From a virus: a stretch of 28,660 bases of DNA. Position 1 is the first letter of the stretch, and the number at the start of each line of letters is the position of its first letter. Below the pieces are notes generated by a model that was not told where the DNA came from, searched no databases, and saw nothing but the letters and a program-made list of their open reading frames with translations. Where the stretch lies: IMG/VR virus record IMGVR_UViG_3300011269_000012, positions 1 to 28,660 of that record; one strand, given 5' to 3'. The position numbers and the translations under genes are program-made. Shown piece after piece: positions 20,462-27,780 of this stretch.

Positions 20462-21722
20462 ATGAGTTTCATGTCAGACCTTTTTTGAGGGCAACTTCAG
20501 CAACCTGGGGACCGATCTTTCCCATGCCCCGTCGTCGTTTGCTAACCACCCTCTTGAAATAGGCGAGACGGCTGCGGCCATAGCAACGATTGCAAGTTTA
20601 GGAACTCTGGGACCGGAAGCCTTTGGTTCTCTTGGGGCGGCTGAAGCCGGCGCGGAACTCGGCGGCGAAGCGGCGTTAGGAGCCGGTGCGGCGGATCTTG
20701 GACTTGGAGCGGCAGAGGGCGGGCTGGCGGCCGACCTTGGTATTGCCGACATCGGCGCGGGTTTAGGTGCGGCCGACCTTGGTGCGGGGATTGGCGCAGC
20801 GGAAGCAGCCGACCTGGGACTTGGTGCCGATTTTGGTTTTGGCGCTGGCGGGTTGCCGTCCGAGGCCCTGGCGTTTGCACCGGGCACATCGTTCGACACA
20901 GCCGGGCTTTTCGACATTTCGGGCGCAGGGCTCGGATCTGACGTTCTCGGCGACCCGGCGATTGCAAATTTTGGCGATACCTTCGGGGCCGGCGCGACCG
21001 ATCTTTCCGGCTCGACGACCGGAGTGACCGGAACCGACGCGGGATTCACCTCACCAGCCGCGGGAGGTGGCGCAGGGGCGGCCCCTGGCGGGGCAGGCGC
21101 AACACCATCTGTTGCCGCAAATGAGGAATGGGCGGGCCTTACAGCCCCATCGGCGACCGATGGCGGCGGTGGTTTCCTCAGCGGAGCAACCGACAAGCTC
21201 GGCGGGATCATGTCGAGTCCGTGGACGAAACTCGCGCTTGCTGGCGCACCGCTCGCATTGACGCTCGGGATGGGCGAGGCTCAATTGTCGCCCGCCGCAC
21301 AACAGCTTCAGGCCCAAGCCAATGCTTTGTCGCAACAGGGCATGTCTGATCTTGCGTCGGCGCGCGCCGGCAAACTCAATGCGGGGCAGACCGCACAGCT
21401 CGCTTCCGACAAGCAGGACTTGACCAACCAGTGGAGGCAGACCCTCTACAACCAAGGTGTGACCGACATAAGCAAGGACGCTCGCTGGCCGCAAATAGAA
21501 GCGGCTATTGACCAGCAAATTACGAAGGAAACGGCGCAGTTGATCCAGCAAAACATAACCAACGCCCTTGCTGAAACTGGACAGGCATCAACGGCACTTA
21601 CCTCTATTGCGCAAATGCAGTTGGCCGCGGATACGGCGTTCACCAACCAACTAATCAACGCCACGAAGTCGCTTGGGCTGGCGGCCGGTGGCGGGCAGAC
21701 AATCACTCTTAAGGCGGCATAG
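20462..21722 (+). CDS. Gly/Ala-rich internal virion candidate, interrupted by a +1 frameshift (8 + 411 codons)
   Basis: AGAAAGGAGGTG (20445-20456), the strongest ribosome site in this region, precedes ATG 20462. The frame reads MSFMSDLF and meets TGA at 20486-20488, on a run of six T. In the +1 frame from 20487 the reading continues EGNFSNLGTDLSHAPSSFAN without a stop to 21722. Removing one T restores MSFMSDLFEGNFSNL, so the two parts are one gene. The only other start is a TTG at 20853 without a ribosome site. The N-terminal third is an A/G/L/D repeat (GAADLGLGAAEGGLAADLGI). The C-terminal half is helical (LTNQWRQTLYNQGV, KDARWPQIEAAIDQQITKET) and resembles the end of the 18844 protein. An assembly error, a real mutation or programmed frameshifting are all possible. 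Confidence 0.65.
20480..20488 (+). other. Candidate +1 frameshift site CTTTTTTGA
   Basis: In the zero frame the codons are CTT TTT TGA. A Phe tRNA in the P site on UUU can move one base forward and still pair with UUU, while the A site holds the slow stop UGA. The layout recalls the prfB site (CUU UGA). Unlike prfB, no Shine-Dalgarno sequence lies within a few bases upstream. Confidence 0.4.
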
Positions 21723-21902
21723 ATGTTTCAGGGAAGACAATTAGTGGGATACATCTGGAAAGTGTTCCAGATGGGTCACACAGGATGGTGGTGGACTGAC
21801 AATCGTGGCGTCACATGTCGGCAACCATTCGGAACCAAAGAAGCTGCACAAGCCGACATGAAAAGGGCGAAGGCATATGCCCGACGTTCTCGCACAGGAT
21901 GA
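21723..21902 (+). CDS. Small Trp-rich basic protein, 59 aa
   Basis: ATG 21723 follows directly on the TAG of the previous gene, and AAGGCGG lies just upstream. The protein begins MFQGRQLVGYIWKVFQMGHT, continues GWWWTDNRGVTCRQPFGTKE and ends in a basic helix. The short strands with WKV and WWWTD followed by FGTKEAA...A resemble small single-domain proteins that read as a three-stranded sheet plus helix, of unknown role. Its end overlaps the next gene by 26 bases in another frame. Confidence 0.6.
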   Translation: MFQGRQLVGYIWKVFQMGHTGWWWTDNRGVTCRQPFGTKEAAQADMKRAKAYARRSRTG

Positions 21903-23493
21903 CGTTCTTTCGTTCGACCCGTCGTCCGCGATGGTGACGATACCCCCGTCTGCGCCTCCCGCTATAGCTCCACCCGTCCCCGCGCGTCCTGATCTTCAGG
22001 CCCAAATTCAACAAGATCGCAGCCGGTCGGACGCGGCGATCGCCGCAATGGAAAGATCGCAAGCGCTTGAAGAAGGCAATTTGCAGCAACGCCAGCGCGA
22101 AATGGAACCTCTGCGGCAGAGAGCGCTTTCAGAGGTTCAACGGCCGTTGCCGCAGCCTCCAAGGCAGGAAAAGCCCCCAGAAACACCGAAACGACAGAAT
22201 CAACACGATGACGAACAGTGGCTATTTGCTTCTGCCCTTCTTGGCTCTCTTGCTGGTGCGTTTACTCGGCGTCATCAGACGAACGCGCTCGCAGCGTTTA
22301 CGGGCGCAATGGAGGGATATCAGGAAGGGTCGAAACAAAAATTCGATCAGAATATGAGAATATGGGAGACGGAGAATAAAAGGGCGTTGGAAACCAACAA
22401 ACAGGCAATGGACGAATATAAGGAGATTTTACAAAACCGTAAATTCTCGATTGAGCAAATGTCCGTTGCAATGCAAATCACTGGCCAAAAATACGATGAT
22501 CAGGCGGCGATAACGGCCGCAAAAACGAAGAACAGCCTCGTGATGGCGCAGTTTTTCGACAAGCGAGCGCAGGCGGCAGAAACGGCACAGATAAGTTCTG
22601 ATCGTCTGTCACAGCAATATGCTCGGCAGCAACAGCGCGAACAGGCAGTCAAGCAGGCGCAAATGGAGGAGGCTGCGAGGGCATACCTGCAAAGCCAAGA
22701 AGGGCAAACGCGAATTGAGCAAACAATGAATTTGTTGAGGCCGCCCCCATCTCAGGCAACACCAAGAAACACTCCCATGGGGCTGCGTGAGGCGATGATT
22801 GCCGACGAACTCAGCGCAAGAGGGCTAGATTTTGGAGCCTTTAAGCGTCGCGCTAACGTAAAGAACATTGAGGAAACAACCCCGGCGATGGCGAGGCGTG
22901 CTGGTGAAACGTCGGCGGCGAGAACGTTCAACGTTGCAGGCGCGAATATCGAAATTGTCATGAGCCGGGCCGGACCTGTTCTAACGAATGCAGCGGAAGC
23001 CGCTAATGCTGTGCCCGCTACGGAGTTCAAACGTATCAATCAACTGTATCAGACAGCGGCAGAGGAAATCAGCGACCCGGCCATCCGTAATTTCAAGGTC
23101 GCCAACGAAGAACTGGCAGGACTGTTTGCAGCGGTGCTAAATCCGCGAAGTGGCGTGATCACAGTTTCCGCGTTCGACCATGCCCGCCAGTTGATTGCGG
23201 CCTCCGATGGCCCCGAGGCTTACGACGCGATTTTGCGCAACATTCAAAGGCTTGCAGAACGGGAGTCGGCGAACATTCGCAGTCTGCGGGCAGGCGGGGA
23301 GTCCGCGCCTATCAACATTCCACCGATCAGCCCGGAACGCCGAGCGTCAGTTCCGGAACTCACGCGAAAAACAGTTGAACGAACAACCGCTGCCACCGAA
23401 GGCGCGGCCCCAGGGTCCGTTGGCCGCCGGGAACCTTCAGGTGTGCGCATAGGAGCTTGGCCGCCCGGATGGATAGTTAGGGAGGTACAGTGA
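21877..23493 (+). CDS. Coiled-coil internal/ejection protein candidate, 538 aa
   Basis: ATG 21877 lies inside the preceding small gene with GAAGGCAT upstream. The N-terminus MPDVLAQDDVLSFDP repeats the tag of the 13657 protein. Residues 20-110 are Pro/Gln/Arg-rich. Residues 115-130 (WLFASALLGSLAGAFT) are one hydrophobic segment. About 140-290 is a Gln/Ala/Glu-rich coiled coil (QQYARQQQREQAVKQAQMEE). The last third is mixed helix with a Pro/Arg tail. A long coiled-coil protein with one membrane-like helix, placed after the tail genes, is typical of podovirus proteins that leave with the DNA (compare P22 gp16/gp20). There is no lytic domain. One-base overlap with the next gene (TGATG). Confidence 0.62.
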   Translation: MPDVLAQDDVLSFDPSSAMVTIPPSAPPAIAPPVPARPDLQAQIQQDRSRSDAAIAAMERSQALEEGNLQQRQREMEPLRQRALSEVQRPLPQPPRQEKPPETPKRQNQHDDEQWLFASALLGSLAGAFTRRHQTNALAAFTGAMEGYQEGSKQKFDQNMRIWETENKRALETNKQAMDEYKEILQNRKFSIEQMSVAMQITGQKYDDQAAITAAKTKNSLVMAQFFDKRAQAAETAQISSDRLSQQYARQQQREQAVKQAQMEEAARAYLQSQEGQTRIEQTMNLLRPPPSQATPRNTPMGLREAMIADELSARGLDFGAFKRRANVKNIEETTPAMARRAGETSAARTFNVAGANIEIVMSRAGPVLTNAAEAANAVPATEFKRINQLYQTAAEEISDPAIRNFKVANEELAGLFAAVLNPRSGVITVSAFDHARQLIAASDGPEAYDAILRNIQRLAERESANIRSLRAGGESAPINIPPISPERRASVPELTRKTVERTTAATEGAAPGSVGRREPSGVRIGAWPPGWIVREVQ

Positions 23494-23654
23494 TGCCACA
23501 CGATCACGTCAATCTTGGCTTTCCGTCGATCTGCGATTGGTGGTGTATGTCAATTACGGATGGAGATAAAACCATTCCTGTTGTTTTTACAAAAGAACAG
23601 GCGCTTGAAGTTGCCCGGCGCATTAACGATCACTACAAGGCAGGATCGCAATAA
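23493..23654 (+). CDS. Small unknown protein, 53 aa
   Basis: ATG 23493 shares one base with the upstream stop and has GGGAGG nine bases before it; its stop TAA shares one base with the next start. MPHDHVNLGFPSICDWWCMS is followed by a strand, IPVVFTKEQALEVARRINDH and YKAGSQ. A small sheet with one helix is likely. It is sandwiched between two large candidate ejection proteins, so a chaperone role for one of them is conceivable but unproven. Confidence 0.62.
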   Translation: MPHDHVNLGFPSICDWWCMSITDGDKTIPVVFTKEQALEVARRINDHYKAGSQ

Positions 23655-25021
23655 TGCCGATTTACGAATTCAAATCGCCGGAAGGGACAAGTTACTATGG
23701 CGAAGGTGCGTCGCCAGAGGAAGCTTTCCATACAGCGGAGGAACGCGAGCCGAACGAACTAGCGGCGATGCGCCAGCGGCAGGCTGTGAAGCCATCTGGC
23801 GGGCGCGGCGAAAGTGAGTTCACGGGGCAACTAGAGGATCTGCTTGTCCCAGGTTTAGGCGCGGCTAAGTCTGCGATGCGTGGCGACTTTGGAGAGGCTG
23901 CGATTCAAGGCGGCCTCGCGGCCGCTCCCTTCCTCCCCGGCCCCGTCAAAAAAGGAATAGCGGGCGCGGTCGGTCTTGGTGCGGCGACTGCCCCAACTGC
24001 CACGGCGGGCGGCATGTTCGATTCGGTCGCGGACCCGAAGGTGCGCCGGTCGTTGCAGAAACAGTACGATGAGGCTTCGCCAAAGGGTAAACGCGAGATT
24101 ACCGCCGCGTTCATGGCCCAACAGGGTAAGGCCGCTGAAGAACAACGAGCAACGGAGCGCGAGACAGAGGCAAGAGGGCAGACGCAAAAACAGCGCGAAG
24201 ATTGGTTCGCGGGGAACGCCGACGCGATCAAAAGTCTAAAGCCGCAATGGCAACAGCAAATTCAAGGCGCAGGGTCGCTCCCCGAAGCGCAGGAAATGTT
24301 CAATCGCGGTATGGAGGAACGTAGACAGTCGAGCATGACCATCGCGGAGCGCTACCCCGAAGCGGTCGGTGGTCTTGAGGCGGCTGGCATGGTGGGGGCA
24401 GCGTTGTTGCCTGGAAAACTGGCGGCCGGGCGATCAAGCACGATCAAACAGGCGACGACCGACGCGGAGGAAGCCTTTCGTGCCGCGTGGGGACCGGGTG
24501 CGAAAGCTTCGAAGGGACGCAAGGCAGACGCGGACCTTGCAGAGAACATCCTGAAACAGGCCCAAGGAATGGGGCAATTCAGCCCGACCGAAATAGCCGG
24601 TGGTTTGGCTGCGCCGTGGATCATGGGGCAAATGCCTAATTTCTACGACATGGTGGTCGGGCAGCTATCGAGTGATCCCGGTGCGCAAGAGAAGGTGCAG
24701 CGGGCCTGGGACAACGTGCTTAGTCTCGGGCCATTGGAACGCGCTCTAATCGAGGGCGGGGCCTCAACATTCCTTGGTACGTGGCTGGGTAGCGGCCGTC
24801 GCGATTGGGGGGCGACGAAAGCGCGCTCGCAAGGTGTCCTAGACACGTTTGAAGGGCGAAGGGCGGCGGAGACGGCAGCCGCGGAGGCGAAGGCAGCAAA
24901 AACGCGGAGAGGATCGAAGCCAACCCTAGTTCCACCCTCAAAGGACGTATTGTCAACCGCGGGGCCGCTCAGTAGCGATGATGTTTTGGGCTACGAACAT
25001 GGCGGCGGATACGGACATTGA
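23654..25021 (+). CDS. Internal/ejection protein candidate with hydrophobic segments, 455 aa
   Basis: Starts at ATG 23654 in a TAATG overlap. Residues 1-35 form a small separate domain (MPIYEFKSPEGTSYYGEGAS then PEEAFHTAEE). Then come a Gly/Ala-rich hydrophobic stretch at about 65-118 (GLAAAPFLPG, GIAGAVGLGAATAPTATAGG), a charged helical part (QQGKAAEEQRATERETEARG), and a second Gly/Ala-rich stretch (GGLEAAGMVGAALLPGKLAA). The C-terminus carries DVLSTAGPLSSDDVLGYEHG, which contains the DDVL tag seen at the N-termini of the 13657 and 21877 proteins. Alternating amphipathic and hydrophobic segments suit a protein that inserts into the host envelope during injection. Confidence 0.6.
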   Translation: MPIYEFKSPEGTSYYGEGASPEEAFHTAEEREPNELAAMRQRQAVKPSGGRGESEFTGQLEDLLVPGLGAAKSAMRGDFGEAAIQGGLAAAPFLPGPVKKGIAGAVGLGAATAPTATAGGMFDSVADPKVRRSLQKQYDEASPKGKREITAAFMAQQGKAAEEQRATERETEARGQTQKQREDWFAGNADAIKSLKPQWQQQIQGAGSLPEAQEMFNRGMEERRQSSMTIAERYPEAVGGLEAAGMVGAALLPGKLAAGRSSTIKQATTDAEEAFRAAWGPGAKASKGRKADADLAENILKQAQGMGQFSPTEIAGGLAAPWIMGQMPNFYDMVVGQLSSDPGAQEKVQRAWDNVLSLGPLERALIEGGASTFLGTWLGSGRRDWGATKARSQGVLDTFEGRRAAETAAAEAKAAKTRRGSKPTLVPPSKDVLSTAGPLSSDDVLGYEHGGGYGH

Positions 25022-25304
25022 ATCCCAACAGGAAAAAATTCACTCGTTATATATGAACGGATATAGCGAAATGAGCGGTAAAACATGCACCGATTGCGGA
25101 TATTTCGGCCGTAACCACGGGGCCGAATTGGAAAGGTCGTATCACTGCTTTGCGCCACAAATAACACCGCTTGCGAGATTGCTATACGGGGAATCTGCGT
25201 CTGATGGATCAAGGGTGGTGGGCGAGTGTTCCATATCGTTGGAAGCTGTCAGACTTCATTCCGAGCACTGTGGTCCGGCGGCGAAATGGTGGAAACCCAA
25301 ATAA
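24999..25304 (+). CDS. Cys-rich putative metal-binding protein, 101 aa
   Basis: The start is uncertain. ATG 24999 overlaps the previous gene by 23 bases and has no clear ribosome site; an inner ATG at 25053 is also possible and would keep all cysteines. The motif is C30-x2-C33 (GKTCTDCGYFGRNHG), then C50, C77 and C91. It resembles the leftward Cys4 protein at 942 (KTCGHCIYWG). A single zinc site is likely. Such proteins recur in phages without a known function. It ends directly before the KTSC gene in the same frame. Confidence 0.6.
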   Translation: MAADTDIESQQEKIHSLYMNGYSEMSGKTCTDCGYFGRNHGAELERSYHCFAPQITPLARLLYGESASDGSRVVGECSISLEAVRLHSEHCGPAAKWWKPK

Positions 25305-25646
25305 ATGCCTAACCAACAAAACACCTTCCAGTCTCCGCTAGAGCTTGGTGGAGAGGCCGCGTCCGCCGCCGCGGCAGCGCTAGCCGCCCTCGCTTCCGGC
25401 GCTGTGCTGCGCGCGCAAGAGGTCGTGGCGCTTGCTGACCAGTCGGGCGAAGTGGAGATTCCGGTGACCTCATCCTGCATCGCGTCGCTTCGCTACCGGC
25501 TAATTTCCGGCAATCTGGACGTGACTTTTACCGACGGTGCGGTGTATCCCTATCACCGGGTGTCGATGTTCAATTTTCTCAGGTGGTTGAATGCCTCCTC
25601 GCGCGGTTCGTTCTTCAACAGCGAAGTCAGAGGACGGTGGACCTGA
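25305..25646 (+). CDS. KTSC-domain protein, 113 aa
   Basis: Residues about 54-112 match the KTSC domain: VTSSCIASLRYRLISGNLDV, then TFTDGAVYPYHRVSMFNFLR, then the end ASSRGSFFNSEVRG. All the usual marks are present: the T/S-S-x-I start, the F..G..Y.Y..V strand pair, and the S.G..FN..IRG end. The first 50 residues are Ala-rich and helical. KTSC domains are small, widespread in bacteria and phages, and often next to or fused to nuclease or lysyl-tRNA synthetase-type partners; their role is not settled. The ATG follows directly on TAA, with a weak ribosome site. Confidence 0.8.
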   Translation: MPNQQNTFQSPLELGGEAASAAAAALAALASGAVLRAQEVVALADQSGEVEIPVTSSCIASLRYRLISGNLDVTFTDGAVYPYHRVSMFNFLRWLNASSRGSFFNSEVRGRWT

Positions 25647-25908
25647 CTTGGCCGCCCTTGCTGAATTGGCTGAGGTTGAGCGCGCTCGATTCGCCGACAA
25701 GATAGCCAAAACCAAGGCTGAAGGTGAAAAACGTGAGGAAAGATTTGTCACGTTGCTCCAATCTTCAATGGAACTGGATCTAGAGGATTGCCGAACGTAC
25801 GACCTCAAGGAGCGCAACGCGCTTTATGCCAACTGCGTTAAGCTGCTTGCGATCTTGACCAAAATCAAAGGTGACGACGATGACGGAAGCTTCTTCGGAG
25901 AGGATTAA
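25591..25908 (+). CDS. Coiled-coil unknown protein, 105 aa
   Basis: ATG 25591 lies 56 bases inside the KTSC gene; AGGTGG is found a few bases upstream. The centre is a charged helix (AELAEVERARFADKIAKTKA then EGEKREERFVTLLQSSMELD) and the C-terminus is an acidic tail (GDDDDGSFFGED). It probably forms a short coiled-coil oligomer. No enzymatic motif. The long overlap is unusual here but both proteins look genuine. Confidence 0.6.
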   Translation: MPPRAVRSSTAKSEDGGPDLAALAELAEVERARFADKIAKTKAEGEKREERFVTLLQSSMELDLEDCRTYDLKERNALYANCVKLLAILTKIKGDDDDGSFFGED

Positions 25909-26290
25909 ACCCCCCAGGGCGGCCTACAAGGAAACGCCGTACGAGTCGCCGGCCCGGCTCGGCAACGGCACCTTCGTTGGTTCCGATGCGGTTGTGGATG
26001 CATCGCCGATTGTGCCGCACAGAACTACTCTGACTATCAGGGGCATCGAGGAGGCCCCTCTTGAGGGAAACGCGGCCCTGATCGACGCCGTGGGCAAAAT
26101 CTATGCTGCGGTCACCCGGCAAATCGCCTATCATGAGCGCGAGCTGAAACGGCTGCGGGAATCCCTGACTCCCTTTGCGTCTATGTCGCGTCAAAATGAC
26201 GCACCGAAACCTTCGTTAGACGCGGACACAATTCGGGCAGTGTTGGACTACGCCGACAAGCTGCCACAGACCGGAGACCAGACACCATGA
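25880..26290 (+). CDS. Unknown protein, 136 aa
   Basis: I chose ATG 25880 because AAAGGTGA lies six to ten bases upstream; a GTG at 25871 would sit on that site. The first 60 residues are Pro/Ser/Thr-rich and extended, and the later part is helical (AALIDAVGKIYAAVTRQIAY, HERELKRLRESLTPF) ending in LDADTIRAVLDYADKLPQTG. A small oligomeric helical protein is likely. No family recognised. ATGA overlap with the next gene. Confidence 0.6.
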   Translation: MTEASSERIKPPRAAYKETPYESPARLGNGTFVGSDAVVDASPIVPHRTTLTIRGIEEAPLEGNAALIDAVGKIYAAVTRQIAYHERELKRLRESLTPFASMSRQNDAPKPSLDADTIRAVLDYADKLPQTGDQTP

Positions 26291-26712
26291 AAAGTCCTGT
26301 GCGCCCTCGTATTTTCATCGTCGGGCTTTTCGCCCTCGCAATGGCGGCGATTTTGTTTGTGACGGTTCCGCCCAAAGCGCAGCCAACGATCAATTTGCCT
26401 TTGGCTTCTATTGTTTCAGTAACGACCACTGCGGCTACTCTTGTCGGCGCAAATCCAGGGCGCAAGTCGATTCAGATTTGTATGCCACCCGTTGCTCAAA
26501 CGTTGACGATTATTCCATCGTTCAACTTTGCGGGCGCGGCGCTTACTCCTGTGACGGGAACGACCGGGTTCCAGTTACAAGGCGCGACGGGCGCAACAAG
26601 TCCCTGTTTCACCCCTCCTGCCAATCTTCAGGCTGTTGTACAGGGCGGTATGGGCGGGCCGTGGAGTGCGGTGTCGAGCGCAACCATGAACGTGCTGGTT
26701 TTGGAATATTGA
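26287..26712 (+). CDS. Exported beta-sandwich protein, 141 aa
   Basis: ATG 26287 overlaps the preceding stop (ATGA). Residues 1-32 carry a basic start and a long hydrophobic segment (FIVGLFALAMAAILFVTV) with a possible cleavage after PKA; it could also be an uncleaved anchor. The rest is beta-rich: VSVTTTAATLVGANPGRKSI, LTIIPSFNFAGAALTP, GFQL, MNVLVLEY, with two cysteines. The layout matches the unsignalled 15893 protein, so this may be its exported relative. Role unknown; a surface or tail-associated factor is possible. Confidence 0.62.
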   Translation: MKSPVRPRIFIVGLFALAMAAILFVTVPPKAQPTINLPLASIVSVTTTAATLVGANPGRKSIQICMPPVAQTLTIIPSFNFAGAALTPVTGTTGFQLQGATGATSPCFTPPANLQAVVQGGMGGPWSAVSSATMNVLVLEY

Positions 26713-26722
26713 AGAAAAAACG

Positions 26723-26742
26723 GAGGATTGTGCTCAATCCTC
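26723..26742 (-). terminator. Perfect hairpin with T6 on the minus strand
   Basis: GAGGATTG (26723-26730) and CAATCCTC (26735-26742) pair perfectly around a four-base loop. On the minus strand the stem is followed after two bases by TTTTTT, a proper intrinsic terminator; on the plus strand no T run follows. There is no leftward gene here, so it may block antisense transcription or act as an RNA stability stem for the plus strand. Confidence 0.4.
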
Positions 26743-26790
26743 GGGTTGCAAAATACCGGCGGAAACGACGGATTGTGATGGGAGAGCAGT

Positions 26791-27168
26791 ATGTGGAAAA
26801 GGTTTCTTACGGCCGTCGTTATCGTTCTCGCCGTGACGCCGGCCCTCGCGGTAACCAAGACGTTTAGTTGGACGTGGCCCACACTGCGCACTGACGGATC
26901 GGCACTTCCACTCACGCAAATCGGAGGGTTTACGCTTTACGATACGAGCGTTCCAACACCCGGCTTGCCGGGGAATCTGATTCCGTGCCCGACCACAATC
27001 CCACCAACCACAACAACAGGGACGTGCTCTGCAAACGTAACGGCCGGCCATTCGTTCGTCGCCGTGACGCAGGACACAGCCAGCCCGCCGGATATTTCGG
27101 CGGTAAGCAATTCGGTCACGGTCCCTTTCACCGCCCCCGCCGCAATCACTGATTTGAAGGTACAGTAA
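26791..27168 (+). CDS. Secreted fibronectin-III-like protein, 125 aa
   Basis: ATG 26791 has GGGAGAG six bases upstream. Residues 1-20 (MWKRFLTAVVIVLAVTPALA) are a clear Sec signal peptide. The mature part looks like one fibronectin-type-III or Ig-like sandwich: TFSWTWPTLRTDGSALPLTQ, IGGFTLYDTSV, VTAGHSFVAVTQDTASPPDI, SNSVTVPF, with two cysteines. Small FN3 domains are frequent in phage virion proteins but normally without an export signal. It ends with TAA directly before the next ATG in the same frame; the next three ORFs follow in that frame. Confidence 0.66.
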   Translation: MWKRFLTAVVIVLAVTPALAVTKTFSWTWPTLRTDGSALPLTQIGGFTLYDTSVPTPGLPGNLIPCPTTIPPTTTTGTCSANVTAGHSFVAVTQDTASPPDISAVSNSVTVPFTAPAAITDLKVQ

Positions 27169-27522
27169 ATGGCCGGTGGTCTGCGGTTTCGTTCTGAGGC
27201 TTTCAAAAGCGCTACGGTATCTTTCCCGGCGGCAACTACAGTTTTTCTGGCGGCATCTCAGGTAGTTGGAATTCAAAGGGCAGGGATATATCGTCTAATT
27301 TTGAGTGGAAACCTGACGACGGCGGCAACATTCAAGTTTCAGGATACCGGAGGAAACGACATCTCTGCGGTATATAATCTTGCGGCTAACGGATTATTTA
27401 TTCTCGATATTCCCATAAACGGCGACCCGTGGTGGCAAGCAACTGCCGCAGCGCTAGGTCTGCAAATAGTTGTCGTTGGCGCGACGATAACCGGCGATAT
27501 ATACACCGCAATGGGGGCATAA
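27169..27522 (+). CDS. Small beta-rich tail-fibre-associated protein, 117 aa
   Basis: The ATG directly follows TAA; AAGGTAC supplies a ribosome site. The protein is beta-rich: SATVSFPAATTVFLAASQVV, GIYRLILSGNLTTAATFKFQ, ANGLFILDIPINGDPWWQAT, LQIVVVGATITGDIYTAMGA. No signal peptide, no cysteine. This looks like a small jelly-roll or beta-sandwich of the kind found in fibre operons. Same reading frame as its two neighbours. Confidence 0.6.
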   Translation: MAGGLRFRSEAFKSATVSFPAATTVFLAASQVVGIQRAGIYRLILSGNLTTAATFKFQDTGGNDISAVYNLAANGLFILDIPINGDPWWQATAAALGLQIVVVGATITGDIYTAMGA

Positions 27523-27771
27523 ATGTCAGGTGGTTATAATCCACCGCCGAATCCTCTGCCCGTAACAATGGGCGGGACAGGCATGACGAACGGCGGCCCC
27601 GTGACTGCCTTTACCACAGTTGGGGCCCTCCCCGCACCCAGCAACGCAAACAAGGGGCAATTCCTGATCGTGACCGACGCACTCTTACCGGCGATTGGCG
27701 CGATAATTGTTGGGGGCGGCGCGGTCAATACACTTGTGTTTTCTAACAGTGTAAACTGGATAGGCGCATAG
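27523..27771 (+). CDS. Small tail-fibre-like protein, 82 aa
   Basis: The ATG directly follows TAA; GGGGGCA precedes it. It contains NPLPVTMGGTGMTNGG, the LPV..GGTG motif found in many phage fibres at the junction of shaft and tip, followed by GALPAPSNANKGQFLIVTDA, which resembles the start of a C-terminal fibre domain (LP......G....VTDA), and a short strand pair ending NWIGA. As a free 82-residue ORF it looks like one fibre domain coded separately. Confidence 0.6.
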   Translation: MSGGYNPPPNPLPVTMGGTGMTNGGPVTAFTTVGALPAPSNANKGQFLIVTDALLPAIGAIIVGGGAVNTLVFSNSVNWIGA

Positions 27772-27780
27772 GAGTTTCCT

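Noticed and set aside
20474-21211. 245-codon Pro/Ala-rich leftward ORF
   Set aside because: Antisense image of the Ala/Gly-rich frame of the 20462 gene; no ribosome site.
20853-21722. Reading the 20462 gene as a shorter gene from TTG 20853
   Set aside because: No ribosome site at 20853, and the same frame continues upstream to 20487 with matching composition, next to a very strong ribosome site and start at 20462.
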